Origin: Porticoccaceae bacterium
Lineage (GTDB): Bacteria; Pseudomonadota; Gammaproteobacteria; Pseudomonadales; Porticoccaceae
NCBI GenBank assembly: GCA_018069525.1
Contig: JAGPUQ010000007.1
Span: forward strand, 124,001 to 188,000
DNA: 64,000 bases
Direction: 5' to 3'
This document shows positions 1-8,438 of this stretch, in pieces. Both the position numbers and the translations under genes were made by a program. Within the stretch, counting starts at the first letter, position 1. Each line of letters opens with the position of its first letter. The notes beneath the pieces are model-generated. The model was not told the DNA's origin. It saw nothing but the letters and a program-made list of their open reading frames with translations, and did no database searches.

Positions 1-1
1 C

Positions 2-823
2 TTTGGACTAGAGGATTATCTCTCCGCTCAAGGGGTGCATACTAACCTCACCGCCACTCTGGTTATGTGTGGCATCTTCGGCTTTGCCGGTTCATTTATT
101 TCGCTGCTCATATCCAAGTTTATGGCCAAGCGCAGCACCCGCACCCGGTTGATCGACGAACCCGCCAATAGCGAGGAGCGCTGGCTGGTGGACACCGTGG
201 CTGAGCTCGCCCGCAAAGCCGATATCGACATGCCCGAAATCGGTATTTTCCCGTCCCCACAATCTAACGCTTTCGCCACCGGCTGGAATAAAAACAAAGC
301 CTTAGTGGCGGTCAGCGCAGGCTTGTTAGAGCGCTTTGAGCGCGAGGAAGTACGCGCCGTACTCGCCCACGAAATCGGCCACGTCGCCAATGGCGATATG
401 GTGACCCTGGCCCTGGTGCAAGGTGTGGTAAATACCTTTGTGATGTTTTTTGCGCGAATCATCGGCTCAATAATTGACCGCGTAGTGTTTAAAAATGAGC
501 GCGGCCGAGGCATTGGCTACTTTATGATCGTGATGGTATTGCAGGTGGTGCTGGGCATTCTCGCCTCCACCATCGTGATGTGGTTTTCACGCTGGCGAGA
601 GTATCGCGCCGATGCAGCCGGCGCCCACTACGCCAGTCGCTCCGCCATGATTGGCGCGCTGCAACGCCTGCAAGCCGAGTCTCAGGCCCATATCCCCAGC
701 GAATTGCCAGAAACTATGACCGCCCTGGGTATTTCCGGCGGCTGGAAAAAACATACGGGCAAACTGTTTATGACCCACCCACCGCTAGAAGAACGTATTG
801 AAGCCCTACGTCGCGGTGTTTAG
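2..823 (+). CDS. htpX: Membrane zinc metalloprotease HtpX (5' end outside window)
   Basis: HtpX is an inner-membrane M48 zinc protease that degrades misfolded membrane proteins. The frame is open from base 2, so the gene starts upstream of the window and only the first few dozen residues are missing. The GTG at 35 is internal. The zinc motif HEIGH lies about 112 residues after that GTG. A hydrophobic segment precedes it, two more follow it, and the third-ligand region REYRAD comes later. The C-terminal [15 protein letters not shown] is typical of the family. The downstream Rieske gene starts 30 bp later on the same strand. Family assignment is very secure; only the N-terminus is unknown. Confidence 0.95.
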   Translation, partial: FGLEDYLSAQGVHTNLTATLVMCGIFGFAGSFISLLISKFMAKRSTRTRLIDEPANSEERWLVDTVAELARKADIDMPEIGIFPSPQSNAFATGWNKNKALVAVSAGLLERFEREEVRAVLAHEIGHVANGDMVTLALVQGVVNTFVMFFARIIGSIIDRVVFKNERGRGIGYFMIVMVLQVVLGILASTIVMWFSRWREYRADAAGAHYASRSAMIGALQRLQAESQAHIPSELPETMTALGISGGWKKHTGKLFMTHPPLEERIEALRRGV

Positions 824-853
824 CCTCAAGAGATTTGATCCTGGATTAAATCA

Positions 854-1207
854 ATGACTGCCGTTTATCTCGGCGCCTTAGCCGAGCTTGCGGCGGGTGC
901 GACGCGAGGCTATCAAGCCGCGCCCGATCTCAGTGTGTTTGCGGTACGCCATAACGACGAGGTACATGTCTATCGCAATCTCTGTCCCCACGGCGGCACC
1001 GAACTGAACTGGATGCCGGACAAATTTCTCGACCGCGACCGCGAATATATCCAGTGTTCGTCCCACGGCGCGCTATTTGAAATTAACACCGGGCTCTGTA
1101 TCGCGGGCCCCTGTGGCGGTCAACACCTGGACAAGCTGCCTAGTCACGTCGAGGACGGCAATATCTACGTTCACATTAAAAACATGATCGAAGCCGAAAA
1201 AAATTAA
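854..1207 (+). CDS. Small Rieske [2Fe-2S] protein
   Basis: This 117-residue protein is a stand-alone Rieske domain. It shows the CPHGG first ligand box (C-x-H) and the CSSH second box (C-x-x-H), the usual Cys2His2 ligands of a 2Fe-2S cluster. There is no signal peptide or membrane segment, so it is probably a cytosolic ferredoxin-type electron carrier for an oxygenase, as in multicomponent ring-hydroxylating dioxygenases or NirD-like proteins. No oxygenase subunit is adjacent: htpX lies upstream and an NTF2-like gene downstream. The redox partner therefore cannot be inferred from context. The Rieske fold is certain, the pathway is not. Confidence 0.85.
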   Translation: MTAVYLGALAELAAGATRGYQAAPDLSVFAVRHNDEVHVYRNLCPHGGTELNWMPDKFLDRDREYIQCSSHGALFEINTGLCIAGPCGGQHLDKLPSHVEDGNIYVHIKNMIEAEKN

Positions 1208-1268
1208 TTCCAACCCAGACCTTTAATTAAACCCTCCCATTAAACTAAACTTAAAAAAGGAAAACACC

Positions 1269-1661
1269 ATGAGTAATGTTGCAGACGAACTCGCTATCCG
1301 CAAAGTAGTTGCACAATATAACCGCGCCTTCGACTACGGCGATCCCGTCGCCTGGGCAGATTTATTTACTGCCGACGGCACTTTCTGTATGGGCGGCAAG
1401 GAGCTGGCTGGCGGCAAAGAAAACCTGCTCGCCTTCGCCAACAAAATGGTCCCCAGCATGAAGGTAAAACATTGCACGACTGATGCCATTGTCGAAGTCG
1501 ACGGCAACACCGCCAGCCACGACGCCTATTTAATCTTAGTCGACACCGGCGCAGACAAGGTGAGCGTGGTCAACTCTGGTCGCTATATCGATACCATGGA
1601 AAAAGTTGGCGGCGACTGGAAATTTAAAAGCCGCGTCGTCGAAATCGACGGAAAAATGTAA
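1269..1661 (+). CDS. SnoaL-like / NTF2-fold protein
   Basis: The 130-residue product has the layout of the SnoaL-like NTF2 fold. It opens with an N-terminal helix of the kind 'LAIRKVVAQYNRAFDYGD', followed by WADLFTADGTF and a C-terminal sheet ending in WKFKSRVVEIDG. Members include polyketide cyclases, dehydratases, isomerases and ring-hydroxylating dioxygenase beta subunits, so a function cannot be read from the fold alone. A clear ribosome site (AAAAAAGGAAAA) precedes the ATG. A terminator follows at about 1702. Being next to a Rieske protein hints at oxidative catabolism, but this is inference. Confidence 0.8.
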   Translation: MSNVADELAIRKVVAQYNRAFDYGDPVAWADLFTADGTFCMGGKELAGGKENLLAFANKMVPSMKVKHCTTDAIVEVDGNTASHDAYLILVDTGADKVSVVNSGRYIDTMEKVGGDWKFKSRVVEIDGKM

Positions 1662-1701
1662 AATAAGAATTTATTTCACCAAATAAAAAAACCCTTACCA
1701 A

Positions 1702-1722
1702 AAACCCCTGTAATGGGGGTTT
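1702..1722. terminator. Bidirectional Rho-independent terminator
   Basis: AAACCCC pairs with GGGGTTT around a seven-base loop. It lies in the 88-bp gap between the convergent NTF2-like gene and sfsA. Pyrimidine-rich tracts follow on both strands, stronger on the minus strand (TTTTTGG), so it can serve both genes. Confidence 0.7.
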
Positions 1723-1749
1723 CTTTACTAATACTCTGTAACTAAAAAA

Positions 1750-2454
1750 TCAACATTTAACATTCAGCTTACGATCAAGCACAATCTCATCGGCACCCAA
1801 CTGACAGCCGTAGGCAAATATTTCGACACCGGCGGCAAGGGCTTCGCGCAGGGTTTTTCCATACACCGGATCGATATCGTCCTCGGGGCTGACTGTACTG
1901 ACATCACTTAGCTGCACACAAAAACACAACACCGCTCTATGCCCTTCTGCCACCATGGCCATTAATTCGCGCAGATGCTTGCTACCACGGGTGGTAACGG
2001 AATCTGGGAATTGCGCTAAGCCATTACCTGCGGACAGCGTGACATTTTTAACTTCCACGTAGCAACGCTGATCACCTTCCTGCAACAGTAAATCAATACG
2101 ACTGTTTTCCGCTCCGTAGCGAACCTCCCGACGCAGACTGCTATAACCCTCCAGTTCGGGAATGCGCCCCGCCAATATCGCTTCCTCCACCAGTCGGTTA
2201 GGCCGACTGGTATTGACACCGGCCAGCAAACCATCGCTGGTGGTAACCATTTCCAAAGTGCCGGGTAATTTTCGTTTCGGGTTGTCGGAGCGAGAAAACC
2301 AACAGGGTGTTCCCGGCGCCAGGCAATGTTTCATTGAGCCAGTATTGGCGCAGTGGATGGTTAATTCACTACCATCGCTCAGTGCCACGTCGGCAAAAAA
2401 TCGTTTGTAGCGCCGTATAAATATGCCTTGCTCAAAAGCCGGATCAAACTTCAC
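1750..2454 (-). CDS. sfsA: SfsA DNA-binding / sugar fermentation stimulation family protein
   Basis: This is SfsA, a nuclease-like fold protein first found as an enhancer of maltose gene expression in E. coli. Its biochemical role is still poorly defined. I choose the GTG at 2454. It gives 234 residues, the usual family length, and is preceded by GGGGAG six bases upstream. The longer open frame would run far into the aminotransferase gene. Typical segments are CANTGSM, SDNPKRKLPGTLEM, the nuclease-like core EVKNVTL, and the PDSVTTRGSKHL stretch. The GTG overlaps the TGA of the upstream aminotransferase (GTGA), so the two are translationally coupled. Confidence 0.93.
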   Translation of the reverse strand: MKFDPAFEQGIFIRRYKRFFADVALSDGSELTIHCANTGSMKHCLAPGTPCWFSRSDNPKRKLPGTLEMVTTSDGLLAGVNTSRPNRLVEEAILAGRIPELEGYSSLRREVRYGAENSRIDLLLQEGDQRCYVEVKNVTLSAGNGLAQFPDSVTTRGSKHLRELMAMVAEGHRAVLCFCVQLSDVSTVSPEDDIDPVYGKTLREALAAGVEIFAYGCQLGADEIVLDRKLNVKC

Positions 2455-3677
2455 CCCCGGCTCCCCAAAGCCGAACTCAAGCGCTCTACTGCCAACTCCA
2501 AACGCTCCATCGGCTCGGTGTAGGTGAAGCGCACGTGGCTTTGCGCTAGATGCTCGCCAAAGTCGGTGCCCGGCGTGAATGCCACTCCGGCACGTTCCAG
2601 CATATCCCAGCAAAACGCCTCGCCGTCCGCCCTACCCGGTTTCATCAGGGCGCTAATATCGGCGTAAATGTAAAACGCCCCGGCGGGGGTAACAGGAATA
2701 CCAAAACCCAGTGATCTCAGTGCCGGTACAAAAAAATCACGGCGACGCTGTAATTCTTCGCGGCGAGCTTCCATTTCGGCGATGACCGATGGCTGAAAAG
2801 CCGCCAGGGCAGCGTACTGCGCAATGCTGGGCGGGGAAATATAAAAATTCTGCGCCATGGTGTTGATCACATCGACCACATCTTCAGGCACCACCATCCA
2901 GCCCAGACGCCAACCGGTCATACCGAAATACTTGGAGAAGCTGTTGATCACAAAGGCTTCGTCGGTAATTTCAAGAATAGAGGTTTCGTCCCGCTCATAG
3001 ACCAGGCCGTGATAAATCTCATCCACCACCAGAGTGCCACCCTGGCTGGCAATAAACTTGTGGATGCCCTCAAGGTGAGCTCGATCCATAAGCTCCCCGG
3101 TGGGATTGCTGGGCGAAGCTAACAGCGCACCGATAGTGTTGGCCTGCCAGTGGGCGCGGGTCGCCTTCTCCGTCAACTGATAGCGCTCTGCGGCCTCCAC
3201 CGGCACGGCCTGAGGCTCACCCCCGGCGCGACGAATAAAATTGGCGTTGCAGGGATAGCCCGGATCGGTGACCAATACACCATCGCCCGGATTGATTAAC
3301 AAATCACCAATCAAACTCAGCGCCGCGCTGCTGCCGGTGGTTACCACTATGCGTTCCGGCGCAATCGCAATGCCATTGCGCTGTCGATATAGGTCCGAGA
3401 TCGCCCTACGCAATTCGGCGATGCCGAGCGCCGAAGTGTATTTGGTTTTTTCGTCCCTCAAGGCCGCCTCTGCGGCCTCGACTATAAGTTGAGGCGTAGC
3501 AAAGGCGGGTTGGCCGGCTTCGAGCCGCACGATGTCGCGACCCTCCGCCTGCAAGCGCTCTGCGGCCTCCAGAAAGTCCACCACCTTGAACGAAGTCATC
3601 TCCGCCACGCGATCTGCCAGGCGGCGTGTTTTTACTCCAGTCGGTGTTTTTACTCCAGTCGATGTAGTTACTGCCAC
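2451..3677 (-). CDS. Class I/II PLP-dependent aminotransferase
   Basis: This 408-residue fold-type I aminotransferase has the expected signatures: TGSSAAL phosphate contact, SPSNPTG (Asn binding PLP), VDEIYHGL (Asp and Tyr) and the Schiff-base lysine in NSFSKYFGMTGWRLGW. It is probably an alpha-amino-acid:2-oxoglutarate aminotransferase of the aspartate/tyrosine type. The exact substrate cannot be told. The start is the GTG at 3677 with an AGGAG site. Its first codons carry an 18-bp tandem duplication (TGVKT twice) not needed for the fold. The catalytic region begins near residue 19. It forms a coupled pair with sfsA, an arrangement seen in other gammaproteobacteria. Confidence 0.9.
   Translation of the reverse strand: MAVTTSTGVKTPTGVKTRRLADRVAEMTSFKVVDFLEAAERLQAEGRDIVRLEAGQPAFATPQLIVEAAEAALRDEKTKYTSALGIAELRRAISDLYRQRNGIAIAPERIVVTTGSSAALSLIGDLLINPGDGVLVTDPGYPCNANFIRRAGGEPQAVPVEAAERYQLTEKATRAHWQANTIGALLASPSNPTGELMDRAHLEGIHKFIASQGGTLVVDEIYHGLVYERDETSILEITDEAFVINSFSKYFGMTGWRLGWMVVPEDVVDVINTMAQNFYISPPSIAQYAALAAFQPSVIAEMEARREELQRRRDFFVPALRSLGFGIPVTPAGAFYIYADISALMKPGRADGEAFCWDMLERAGVAFTPGTDFGEHLAQSHVRFTYTEPMERLELAVERLSSALGSRG
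3626..3661. repeat. 18-bp tandem duplication in the aminotransferase N-terminus
   Basis: Two identical copies of gtgtttttactccagtcg lie head to tail, and a degenerate third copy follows. It adds six in-frame residues near the protein start. Confidence 0.95.
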
Positions 3678-3823
3678 GTATGCTCCTGATATATAGACTT
3701 ATCGTTAGTTGACGCCATTCTAACGACATCTTAACAACAGCGCCCGATAGTAAATAAATAGTGCGCTGCACTTGAAATTTGATCTAATCACCCCTATAAA
3801 CGCCTCTTCGTTATCAGTCCGAT

Positions 3824-4285
3824 ATGGATCCGGTCATGGCTAGAAAGAAAGCTGTAGTAAAATCACCGTTATTTCTTCGCGGTTTCGAACCCTACAAAGA
3901 AAAGAAGGGTGAGGAATACATGAATGAAAAGCAGAGACAACATTTTAAAAATCTACTGCTGTCCTGGAAACAGGAATTGATGGAAGAAGTCGATCGCACC
4001 GTCTCTCACATGAAGGACGAGGCGGCCAATTTCCCCGACCCCGCTGATCGCGCTACGCAAGAGGAAGAATTCAACCTCGAACTTCGCACCCGCGACCGCG
4101 AGCGCAAGTTGATCAAAAAAATTGACCAAACCATTGTGGCCATCGACTCCGACGACTATGGCTACTGCGAGCAGTGCGGCGTCGACGTGGGCATCCGCCG
4201 ACTGGAAGCCCGCCCCACCGCAACCTTGTGCGTCGACTGTAAAACCCTCGATGAAATCCGCGAGCGCCAAACGTCCAACGGCTGA
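3824..4285 (+). CDS. dksA: RNA polymerase-binding transcription factor DksA
   Basis: DksA binds the RNA polymerase secondary channel and works with ppGpp in the stringent response. The 153-residue protein has the coiled-coil arms, the tip motif DPADRATQ with the two key aspartates (D72 and D75), and a four-cysteine zinc site at C115, C118, C136 and C139 within GYCEQCG and TLCVDCKTL. It is close to E. coli DksA through the segment VDRTV-HM-DEAANFPDP. A second in-frame ATG twelve bases downstream could also be the start. gluQ follows 57 bp later, the usual gammaproteobacterial order. Confidence 0.98.
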   Translation: MDPVMARKKAVVKSPLFLRGFEPYKEKKGEEYMNEKQRQHFKNLLLSWKQELMEEVDRTVSHMKDEAANFPDPADRATQEEEFNLELRTRDRERKLIKKIDQTIVAIDSDDYGYCEQCGVDVGIRRLEARPTATLCVDCKTLDEIRERQTSNG

Positions 4286-4342
4286 AGCCCATCCAGGGTG
4301 AATGGGTGTGGAGTAGCCCGGTGACGGCTGAGCGATGCCTCA

Positions 4343-5344
4343 ATGCCTAAACCCGGCGATGCTGAATTTGGTGATACTGAACCTGGTAATCCCAGCCCCT
4401 ATATCGGCCGCTTTGCACCCTCGCCCACCGGCCCCCTCCACGCGGGTTCGCTGGTTGCGGCCCTGGCTAGTTATCTCGATGCTCGCGCTGCCCACGGCCA
4501 GTGGCTGCTGCGCATCGAAGACATTGACCCGCCTCGTGAAATTCCCGGTGCCAGCGATCTTATCCTGACTCAGCTCGACGCCCACGGCCTACATTGGGAC
4601 GGAACGGCGTGCTATCAAAGTCAGCGCCTGGAATACTACCTTAGCGCCCTGAAAAATCTCGCCGCACAAAATCTACTATTCGCCTGCACCTGTACCCGGG
4701 AACGGGTTCGCGCTAACGCTGGCCAGTACGATGGCAGCTGTCGAGCCCACCTGATACAGGCAAAGGACATCTCGATAGCAGCGGACAACGCAACACCGCC
4801 CAACAATGCGGCTGCTCACACCAGCACCTCCACCCGTATTCGCACCGACGCACACTCGCTCATCGCCTTCGACGATTTAATAAAGGGCCCCCAGCGTGTT
4901 GATTTACACACCGCAGGTGGTGACTTTATTGTGCGCCGCCGGGATCAGCTATTTGCCTATCAACTCGCAGTCGCGGTGGACGATGCCGAACAAAATATCA
5001 GTCATGTACTGCGCGGTGGCGATCTACTCGACTCCACGCCACGGCAAATTTTTCTGATCAACCTGCTGGACTCTCCCGCCACGCCACCTCGATACGGGCA
5101 TATCCCGATGATGGTCAACCAGGATGATCAAAAACTCAGCAAACAGCACCACGCTCCCAGCCTAGAGCTCGGTGCGCCGGGTGAAAACCTTTACCACGCC
5201 CTGGAATGGTTGAATCAGTCGCCTCCCCAGGCACTCCTCGGTGCAAATCCAGACGAAGTGCTAGATTGGGCCATCAACCACTGGGATCGGGGACAAGTCA
5301 CGTCAGTTGAACGTAAGCCCTACGACCTGGACAAACCATCTTAA
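4343..5344 (+). CDS. gluQ: Glutamyl-Q tRNA(Asp) synthetase
   Basis: GluQ (YadB) is a shortened glutamyl-tRNA synthetase that lacks the anticodon domain and attaches glutamate to queuosine in tRNA-Asp. The class I HIGH box appears as PLHAGSL (residues 31-37) and KMSKS as KLSKQ (264-268). The zinc site FACTC...GSC is present. The length, 333 residues, is a little above the usual 290-300. The extra residues come from an N-terminal stretch and a Thr/Ala-rich loop around 145-165. The first codons contain a 15-bp tandem duplication (GDAEF, GDTEP). dksA lies upstream, as usual. Confidence 0.95.
   Translation: MPKPGDAEFGDTEPGNPSPYIGRFAPSPTGPLHAGSLVAALASYLDARAAHGQWLLRIEDIDPPREIPGASDLILTQLDAHGLHWDGTACYQSQRLEYYLSALKNLAAQNLLFACTCTRERVRANAGQYDGSCRAHLIQAKDISIAADNATPPNNAAAHTSTSTRIRTDAHSLIAFDDLIKGPQRVDLHTAGGDFIVRRRDQLFAYQLAVAVDDAEQNISHVLRGGDLLDSTPRQIFLINLLDSPATPPRYGHIPMMVNQDDQKLSKQHHAPSLELGAPGENLYHALEWLNQSPPQALLGANPDEVLDWAINHWDRGQVTSVERKPYDLDKPS
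4358..4387. repeat. 15-bp tandem duplication in gluQ
   Basis: gatgctgaatttggt is followed directly by gatactgaacctggt, giving GDAEFGDTEPG in the dispensable N-terminus ahead of the first catalytic strand. Confidence 0.8.
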
Positions 5345-5439
5345 AAGTCTTCTTAAGAACACAAAAAGTTATATGCTTATGCCTAATTATTATAAAAGCT
5401 GTTTTGCCATTCGTCCGCGCCCGCGCTAATATGCTTGCA

Positions 5440-5573
5440 ACTTATACCAATAATTACTTTAGAGAATAACAATAAGACCGACAATAATAATAAAAATAAC
5501 GACTGGCTTGCTTGAGGTGTAAAAACCGACAGCCTATGAATAATACGGGGGAAGTCGAGAGACTTCCCTTTTT
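5440..5573 (+). ncRNA. Candidate A-rich small RNA upstream of pcnB (CrcZ-like position)
   Basis: The gluQ-pcnB gap (5345-5806) has no credible gene but ends in a strong hairpin terminator at 5549-5573. Ahead of it, 5461-5500 carries runs that fit the AAnAAnAA catabolite-activity motif bound by Hfq-Crc (aataacaa, aataataataaaaataa). In Pseudomonas the Hfq-sequestering RNA CrcZ is encoded just upstream of pcnB. Position, A-rich motifs and terminator together suggest a similar RNA. I see no convincing sigma-54 promoter and no adjacent cbrAB, and the 5' end is a guess. Confidence 0.35.
5549..5573 (+). terminator. Rho-independent terminator in the gluQ-pcnB gap
   Basis: GGGAAGTC pairs with GACTTCCC around a GAGA tetraloop and is followed by TTTTT. 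It is 230 bp upstream of the pcnB start, too far from gluQ (205 bp) to be a simple operon end. It may end the candidate small RNA. Confidence 0.85.
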
Positions 5574-5593
5574 CATTTGCGGCTTTCTTAAAT

Positions 5594-5629
5594 GCATATG
5601 TATTCGCATATGTATTGGCATATGCGAAT
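5594..5629. repeat. Three 12-bp repeats with GCATATG cores
   Basis: gcatatgtattc, gcatatgtattg and gcatatgcgaat follow one another directly. Each contains the palindrome CATATG, so the array could be an operator as well as a slippage product. It lies between the terminator and pcnB. Confidence 0.8.
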
Positions 5630-5647
5630 ATCGACATAACTTCGATG

Positions 5648-5680
5648 ACATAGCTCCAACATAGCTCCAACATAGCTCCG
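5648..5680. repeat. Three 11-bp tandem repeats upstream of pcnB
   Basis: Three copies of acatagctcca (the last ends in g) run head to tail, continuing the repeat-rich pcnB leader. Confidence 0.9.
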
Positions 5681-5806
5681 ACATGTCTCGTGCCAGCACC
5701 GGCCTGGACATCTCTTCCCCCTCACCCATTAAAATCAGCCAGTCTCCGCGAGGCTGGGGCCACCACTGTGCTAGAATCGCCGCTGCTCCGCGACCACCTG
5801 TCTAGA

Positions 5807-7201
5807 ATGATTAAACGTCTCAAAAAGCTACTTAGCTCAAAGTCCAACAAAGCCACTCAAGGGAAGGCCACTCAAGGGCCACGGCGAATTGCCGCCGACA
5901 GCCATGGCCTCCACCCCGGTACAATCAGTCACGGTGCCCGCGATGTGGTGGAAAAATTAAGTGCTGCGGGCTATCAAGCCTACGTAGTTGGCGGCTGTGT
6001 CCGCGACGCCCTGCTCGGCCAGCATCCGAAAGACTTCGATGTCGCTACCGATGCCACCCCCGAACAAGTCAAAACGGTATTCCGGCGCGCACGTATCATT
6101 GGCCGTCGCTTTAAAATCGTTCACGTCCGCTATGGCCGAGAAATTGTCGAAGTGACCACCTTCCGTGCACCTCATACCGGCTCTACTAGCCGCTCACCTG
6201 ACGCCCATAAAAAACCCCGCAAACGCGCTGAGCACTCCCAACGCAGCGACGCGGGAATGCTACTCAGAGATAACGTGTTTGGTTCTCTTGAGGAAGATGC
6301 TGTACGCCGGGATTTCACCATCAACGCGCTGTACTACCAGCCCGAAGAAAATTTACTGCTCGATTTCGTCAACGGCCTGGACGATATTGAAAATCAAACT
6401 CTACGTATGATTGGCGACCCGGCCACCCGTTACCGCGAGGATCCGGTACGCATGCTGAGAGCCGCACGCTTTGCGGCGAAACTCAATTTTCAAATGGATG
6501 CAGCGACCCTGGCCCCCCTGAGGGAATTGCACGGATTGATTGAAGAAGTGCCCGCCGCGCGGTTATTTGATGAAGTCTTAAAGCTGCTGATGAAAGGCGA
6601 TGCCCTCAGCACCTACGAGATCCTCACCGAGTTCCAGATTTTCACCCATCTGTTCCCCGACACCGCGCGCGCGATGAAAGACAACGACGCTTACGAAACC
6701 TTTATTCGTCAGGCGCTGACCAACACCGACCTGCGTATTCAGGCGAAACAGCACGTTACTCCCGCATTTTTGCTCGGCGCCCTGCTCTGGCCTGCCGTCG
6801 AGGTCCTGCGCGCCCAACATATCGCCGCAGGCATGCCGCCTGCCGTCGCCTTTAATAAGGCCTCTGCGGAAATTATTCGCCGCGAAGTGCAGCACATCGC
6901 CATTCCCAAGCGCTTTTCAGTACCGATGCGAGAAATTTGGGATTTACACCTGCGCCTGTCCAACCGGGGCGGCAACCGCGCCCTCCAGTTACTTGAGCTA
7001 CCCAGATTTCGGGCCGCCTATGACTTTGTCCTGTTGCGCGAACAGGCCGGCGAAGATCTCGGTGATCTCGGCGACTGGTGGACCACCTTTCAAGAGGCGG
7101 ACGAAGACACGCGGCAACAGATGAGTGCAGCGATAAAATCCGGCCCCAGGCGCAAACGCCGCAGTGGCCGCAAGCGCAGTGCGCAGCCGACATCGCCATA
7201 A
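5807..7201 (+). CDS. pcnB: Poly(A) polymerase I
   Basis: PcnB adds poly(A) tails to RNA 3' ends and so promotes decay. The nucleotidyltransferase core is clear: the VGGCVRDALLG loop near residue 62, the catalytic pair in KDFDVAT (about 76-78), RRDFTINALYY, and the GDPATRYREDPVRMLRAARFAAKL brace. The C-terminus is Arg/Lys-rich (SGPRRKRRSGRKRS), as in other PcnB. I use the ATG at 5807, because the open frame back to a GTG at 5690 encodes Pro/Leu-rich sequence unlike the family. That start lacks a good ribosome site; E. coli pcnB also initiates poorly. A 15-bp duplication encodes KATQGKATQG in the basic N-terminal tail. folK follows 48 bp later. Confidence 0.93.
   Translation: MIKRLKKLLSSKSNKATQGKATQGPRRIAADSHGLHPGTISHGARDVVEKLSAAGYQAYVVGGCVRDALLGQHPKDFDVATDATPEQVKTVFRRARIIGRRFKIVHVRYGREIVEVTTFRAPHTGSTSRSPDAHKKPRKRAEHSQRSDAGMLLRDNVFGSLEEDAVRRDFTINALYYQPEENLLLDFVNGLDDIENQTLRMIGDPATRYREDPVRMLRAARFAAKLNFQMDAATLAPLRELHGLIEEVPAARLFDEVLKLLMKGDALSTYEILTEFQIFTHLFPDTARAMKDNDAYETFIRQALTNTDLRIQAKQHVTPAFLLGALLWPAVEVLRAQHIAAGMPPAVAFNKASAEIIRREVQHIAIPKRFSVPMREIWDLHLRLSNRGGNRALQLLELPRFRAAYDFVLLREQAGEDLGDLGDWWTTFQEADEDTRQQMSAAIKSGPRRKRRSGRKRSAQPTSP
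5849..5878. repeat. 15-bp tandem duplication in pcnB
   Basis: aaagccactcaaggg is followed by aaggccactcaaggg, giving KATQG twice in the basic N-terminal tail. Confidence 0.9.
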
Positions 7202-7224
7202 CCTGGCAACATTCGATAGCCTTA

Positions 7225-7252
7225 ATCCAAGAACCGTGATCCAAAAACCATG
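7225..7252. repeat. 14-bp tandem duplication spanning the folK start codon
   Basis: atccaagaaccgtg is followed directly by atccaaaaaccatg. The second copy ends in the folK ATG and the first ends in GTG, so the start site itself appears duplicated. Confidence 0.75.
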
Positions 7253-7741
7253 AGTTCCACCGTCTACATTGCCCTGGGCAGCAATCTCGACGACCCCAGC
7301 GCCCAAATCCATCGAGCACTGACAGCCCTGGCTCATTTACCCCAAACCGAATTAGCTGATTGCGCCCTCTGGTACCGCAGCGTGGCCGTCGGCCCCGGCA
7401 CCCAGGCTGACTACATCAATACCGTCGTGCGCCTGCATACCGAGCTAGCGCCGCTGGACTTACTCCACGCTCTGCAAGCCATAGAAACCGCACAGGGCCG
7501 CACTCGAACCCAACACTGGGGTGCCAGAACCCTGGACCTCGACATCCTCTTATACGACGACCTTAGCCTCAACACCGAGGAGCTTACGCTACCGCACCCA
7601 CGCCTGACCGAGCGCAATTTTGTGTTGGCGCCATTGCACGATCTCGCCCCCGAGCTAACCCTGGTCAACAGCAAAGGCATCGAACGCTCTGTTAAACAAT
7701 GGTTGGCAAATTGTGGCTCAACAGGTATTGTCCAACTCTGA
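7250..7741 (+). CDS. folK: 6-hydroxymethyl-7,8-dihydropterin pyrophosphokinase
   Basis: FolK transfers pyrophosphate from ATP to 6-hydroxymethyl-dihydropterin in folate synthesis. The 163-residue protein has the N-terminal YIALGSNLDDP, the catalytic RTLDLDILLYDD and the PHPRLTERNFVLAPL signature, at normal length. It sits between pcnB and a deoxynucleoside kinase. Its last 29 bases overlap the likely kinase start in another frame. The order pcnB-folK-...-panB is the same as in Pseudomonas. No strong ribosome site is visible before the ATG, where a 14-bp duplication is found. Confidence 0.96.
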   Translation: MSSTVYIALGSNLDDPSAQIHRALTALAHLPQTELADCALWYRSVAVGPGTQADYINTVVRLHTELAPLDLLHALQAIETAQGRTRTQHWGARTLDLDILLYDDLSLNTEELTLPHPRLTERNFVLAPLHDLAPELTLVNSKGIERSVKQWLANCGSTGIVQL

Positions 7742-8438
7742 GTTGGAGCACTCTGTGGAATTATTGGCCAACGATATTAATCTCAACCTCGATCTAGACT
7801 CCCTACCCCGCTTTATCGCCGTTGAAGGCCCCATTGGCGTGGGCAAGACTACGCTCGCCAAACGTTTAGCCGCAACGTTTAATTACGATACTTTGCTGGA
7901 AGAGGTGGAGGAAAACCCGTTTCTGGAACGTTTCTACCGAGATCGCCGCAGCGTCGCCTTGCCCACCCAGTTATTTTTCCTGTTTCAACGCAACAAACAG
8001 ATTCAAGCACTGCGCCAGGGCGATATGTTTCAACCCATTCAGGTCGCCGACTTTCTTATCGACAAAGACCCTTTGTTTGCCAGCGTGACTCTCGATGACG
8101 ACGAGCTGCGCCTGTACCAGACGGTTTACGATCAGCTCACCATCGACAAACCTGTCCCCGATCTGGTGATTTACCTGCAAGCCCCCACCGAGACTTTATT
8201 AAAGCGAGTTCACAAACGGGGTGTCAGCATGGAGCAAAGCATTGATGAGTCGTATTTGGCCGAATTAAACGAGGCCTACACCCAGTTTTTCCACTACTAC
8301 GAAGAAGCACCCCTGCTGATCGTCAACACCGAGGAAATCGATATTTCCAACAGCGCAGTCGACTACCGGCAGTTGGTAGAATATCTGCTTACCGTCAAGA
8401 CCGGACGGCATTACTACAATCCGCAACTTCGGTTTTAA
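7713..8438 (+). CDS. Deoxynucleoside kinase
   Basis: This 241-residue P-loop kinase belongs to the deoxyadenosine/deoxyguanosine kinase family. It has GPIGVGKTT (Walker A, about 39-47), LLEEVEENPFLERFY (substrate base-binding Glu), a DRR-like motif in FYRDRRS, and an arginine-rich LID (KRVHKRG). It should salvage deoxynucleosides by 5' phosphorylation. The start shown is a GTG inside folK. A GTG at 7755 is also possible, because the first 30 residues are poorly conserved in nature. Its place between folK and panB is shared by several gammaproteobacteria. Confidence 0.88.
   Translation: MAQQVLSNSELEHSVELLANDINLNLDLDSLPRFIAVEGPIGVGKTTLAKRLAATFNYDTLLEEVEENPFLERFYRDRRSVALPTQLFFLFQRNKQIQALRQGDMFQPIQVADFLIDKDPLFASVTLDDDELRLYQTVYDQLTIDKPVPDLVIYLQAPTETLLKRVHKRGVSMEQSIDESYLAELNEAYTQFFHYYEEAPLLIVNTEEIDISNSAVDYRQLVEYLLTVKTGRHYYNPQLRF

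Noticed and set aside
2455-2613. N-terminal extension of SfsA
   Set aside because: It would overlap the aminotransferase by 163 bases. The GTG at 2454 gives the family length and has a ribosome site.
5594-5629. GCATATG repeats as a mobile element end
   Set aside because: No transposase or matching inverted end is seen nearby, so they are listed only as tandem repeats.
5383-5729. Minus-strand small frames in the pcnB leader
   Set aside because: They come from AT-rich and repeat sequence and lack ribosome sites. The stretch is better explained as an RNA leader.
5690-5806. N-terminal extension of PcnB to a GTG
   Set aside because: The encoded sequence is Pro/Leu-rich and unlike PcnB. The ATG at 5807 matches the start of relatives.
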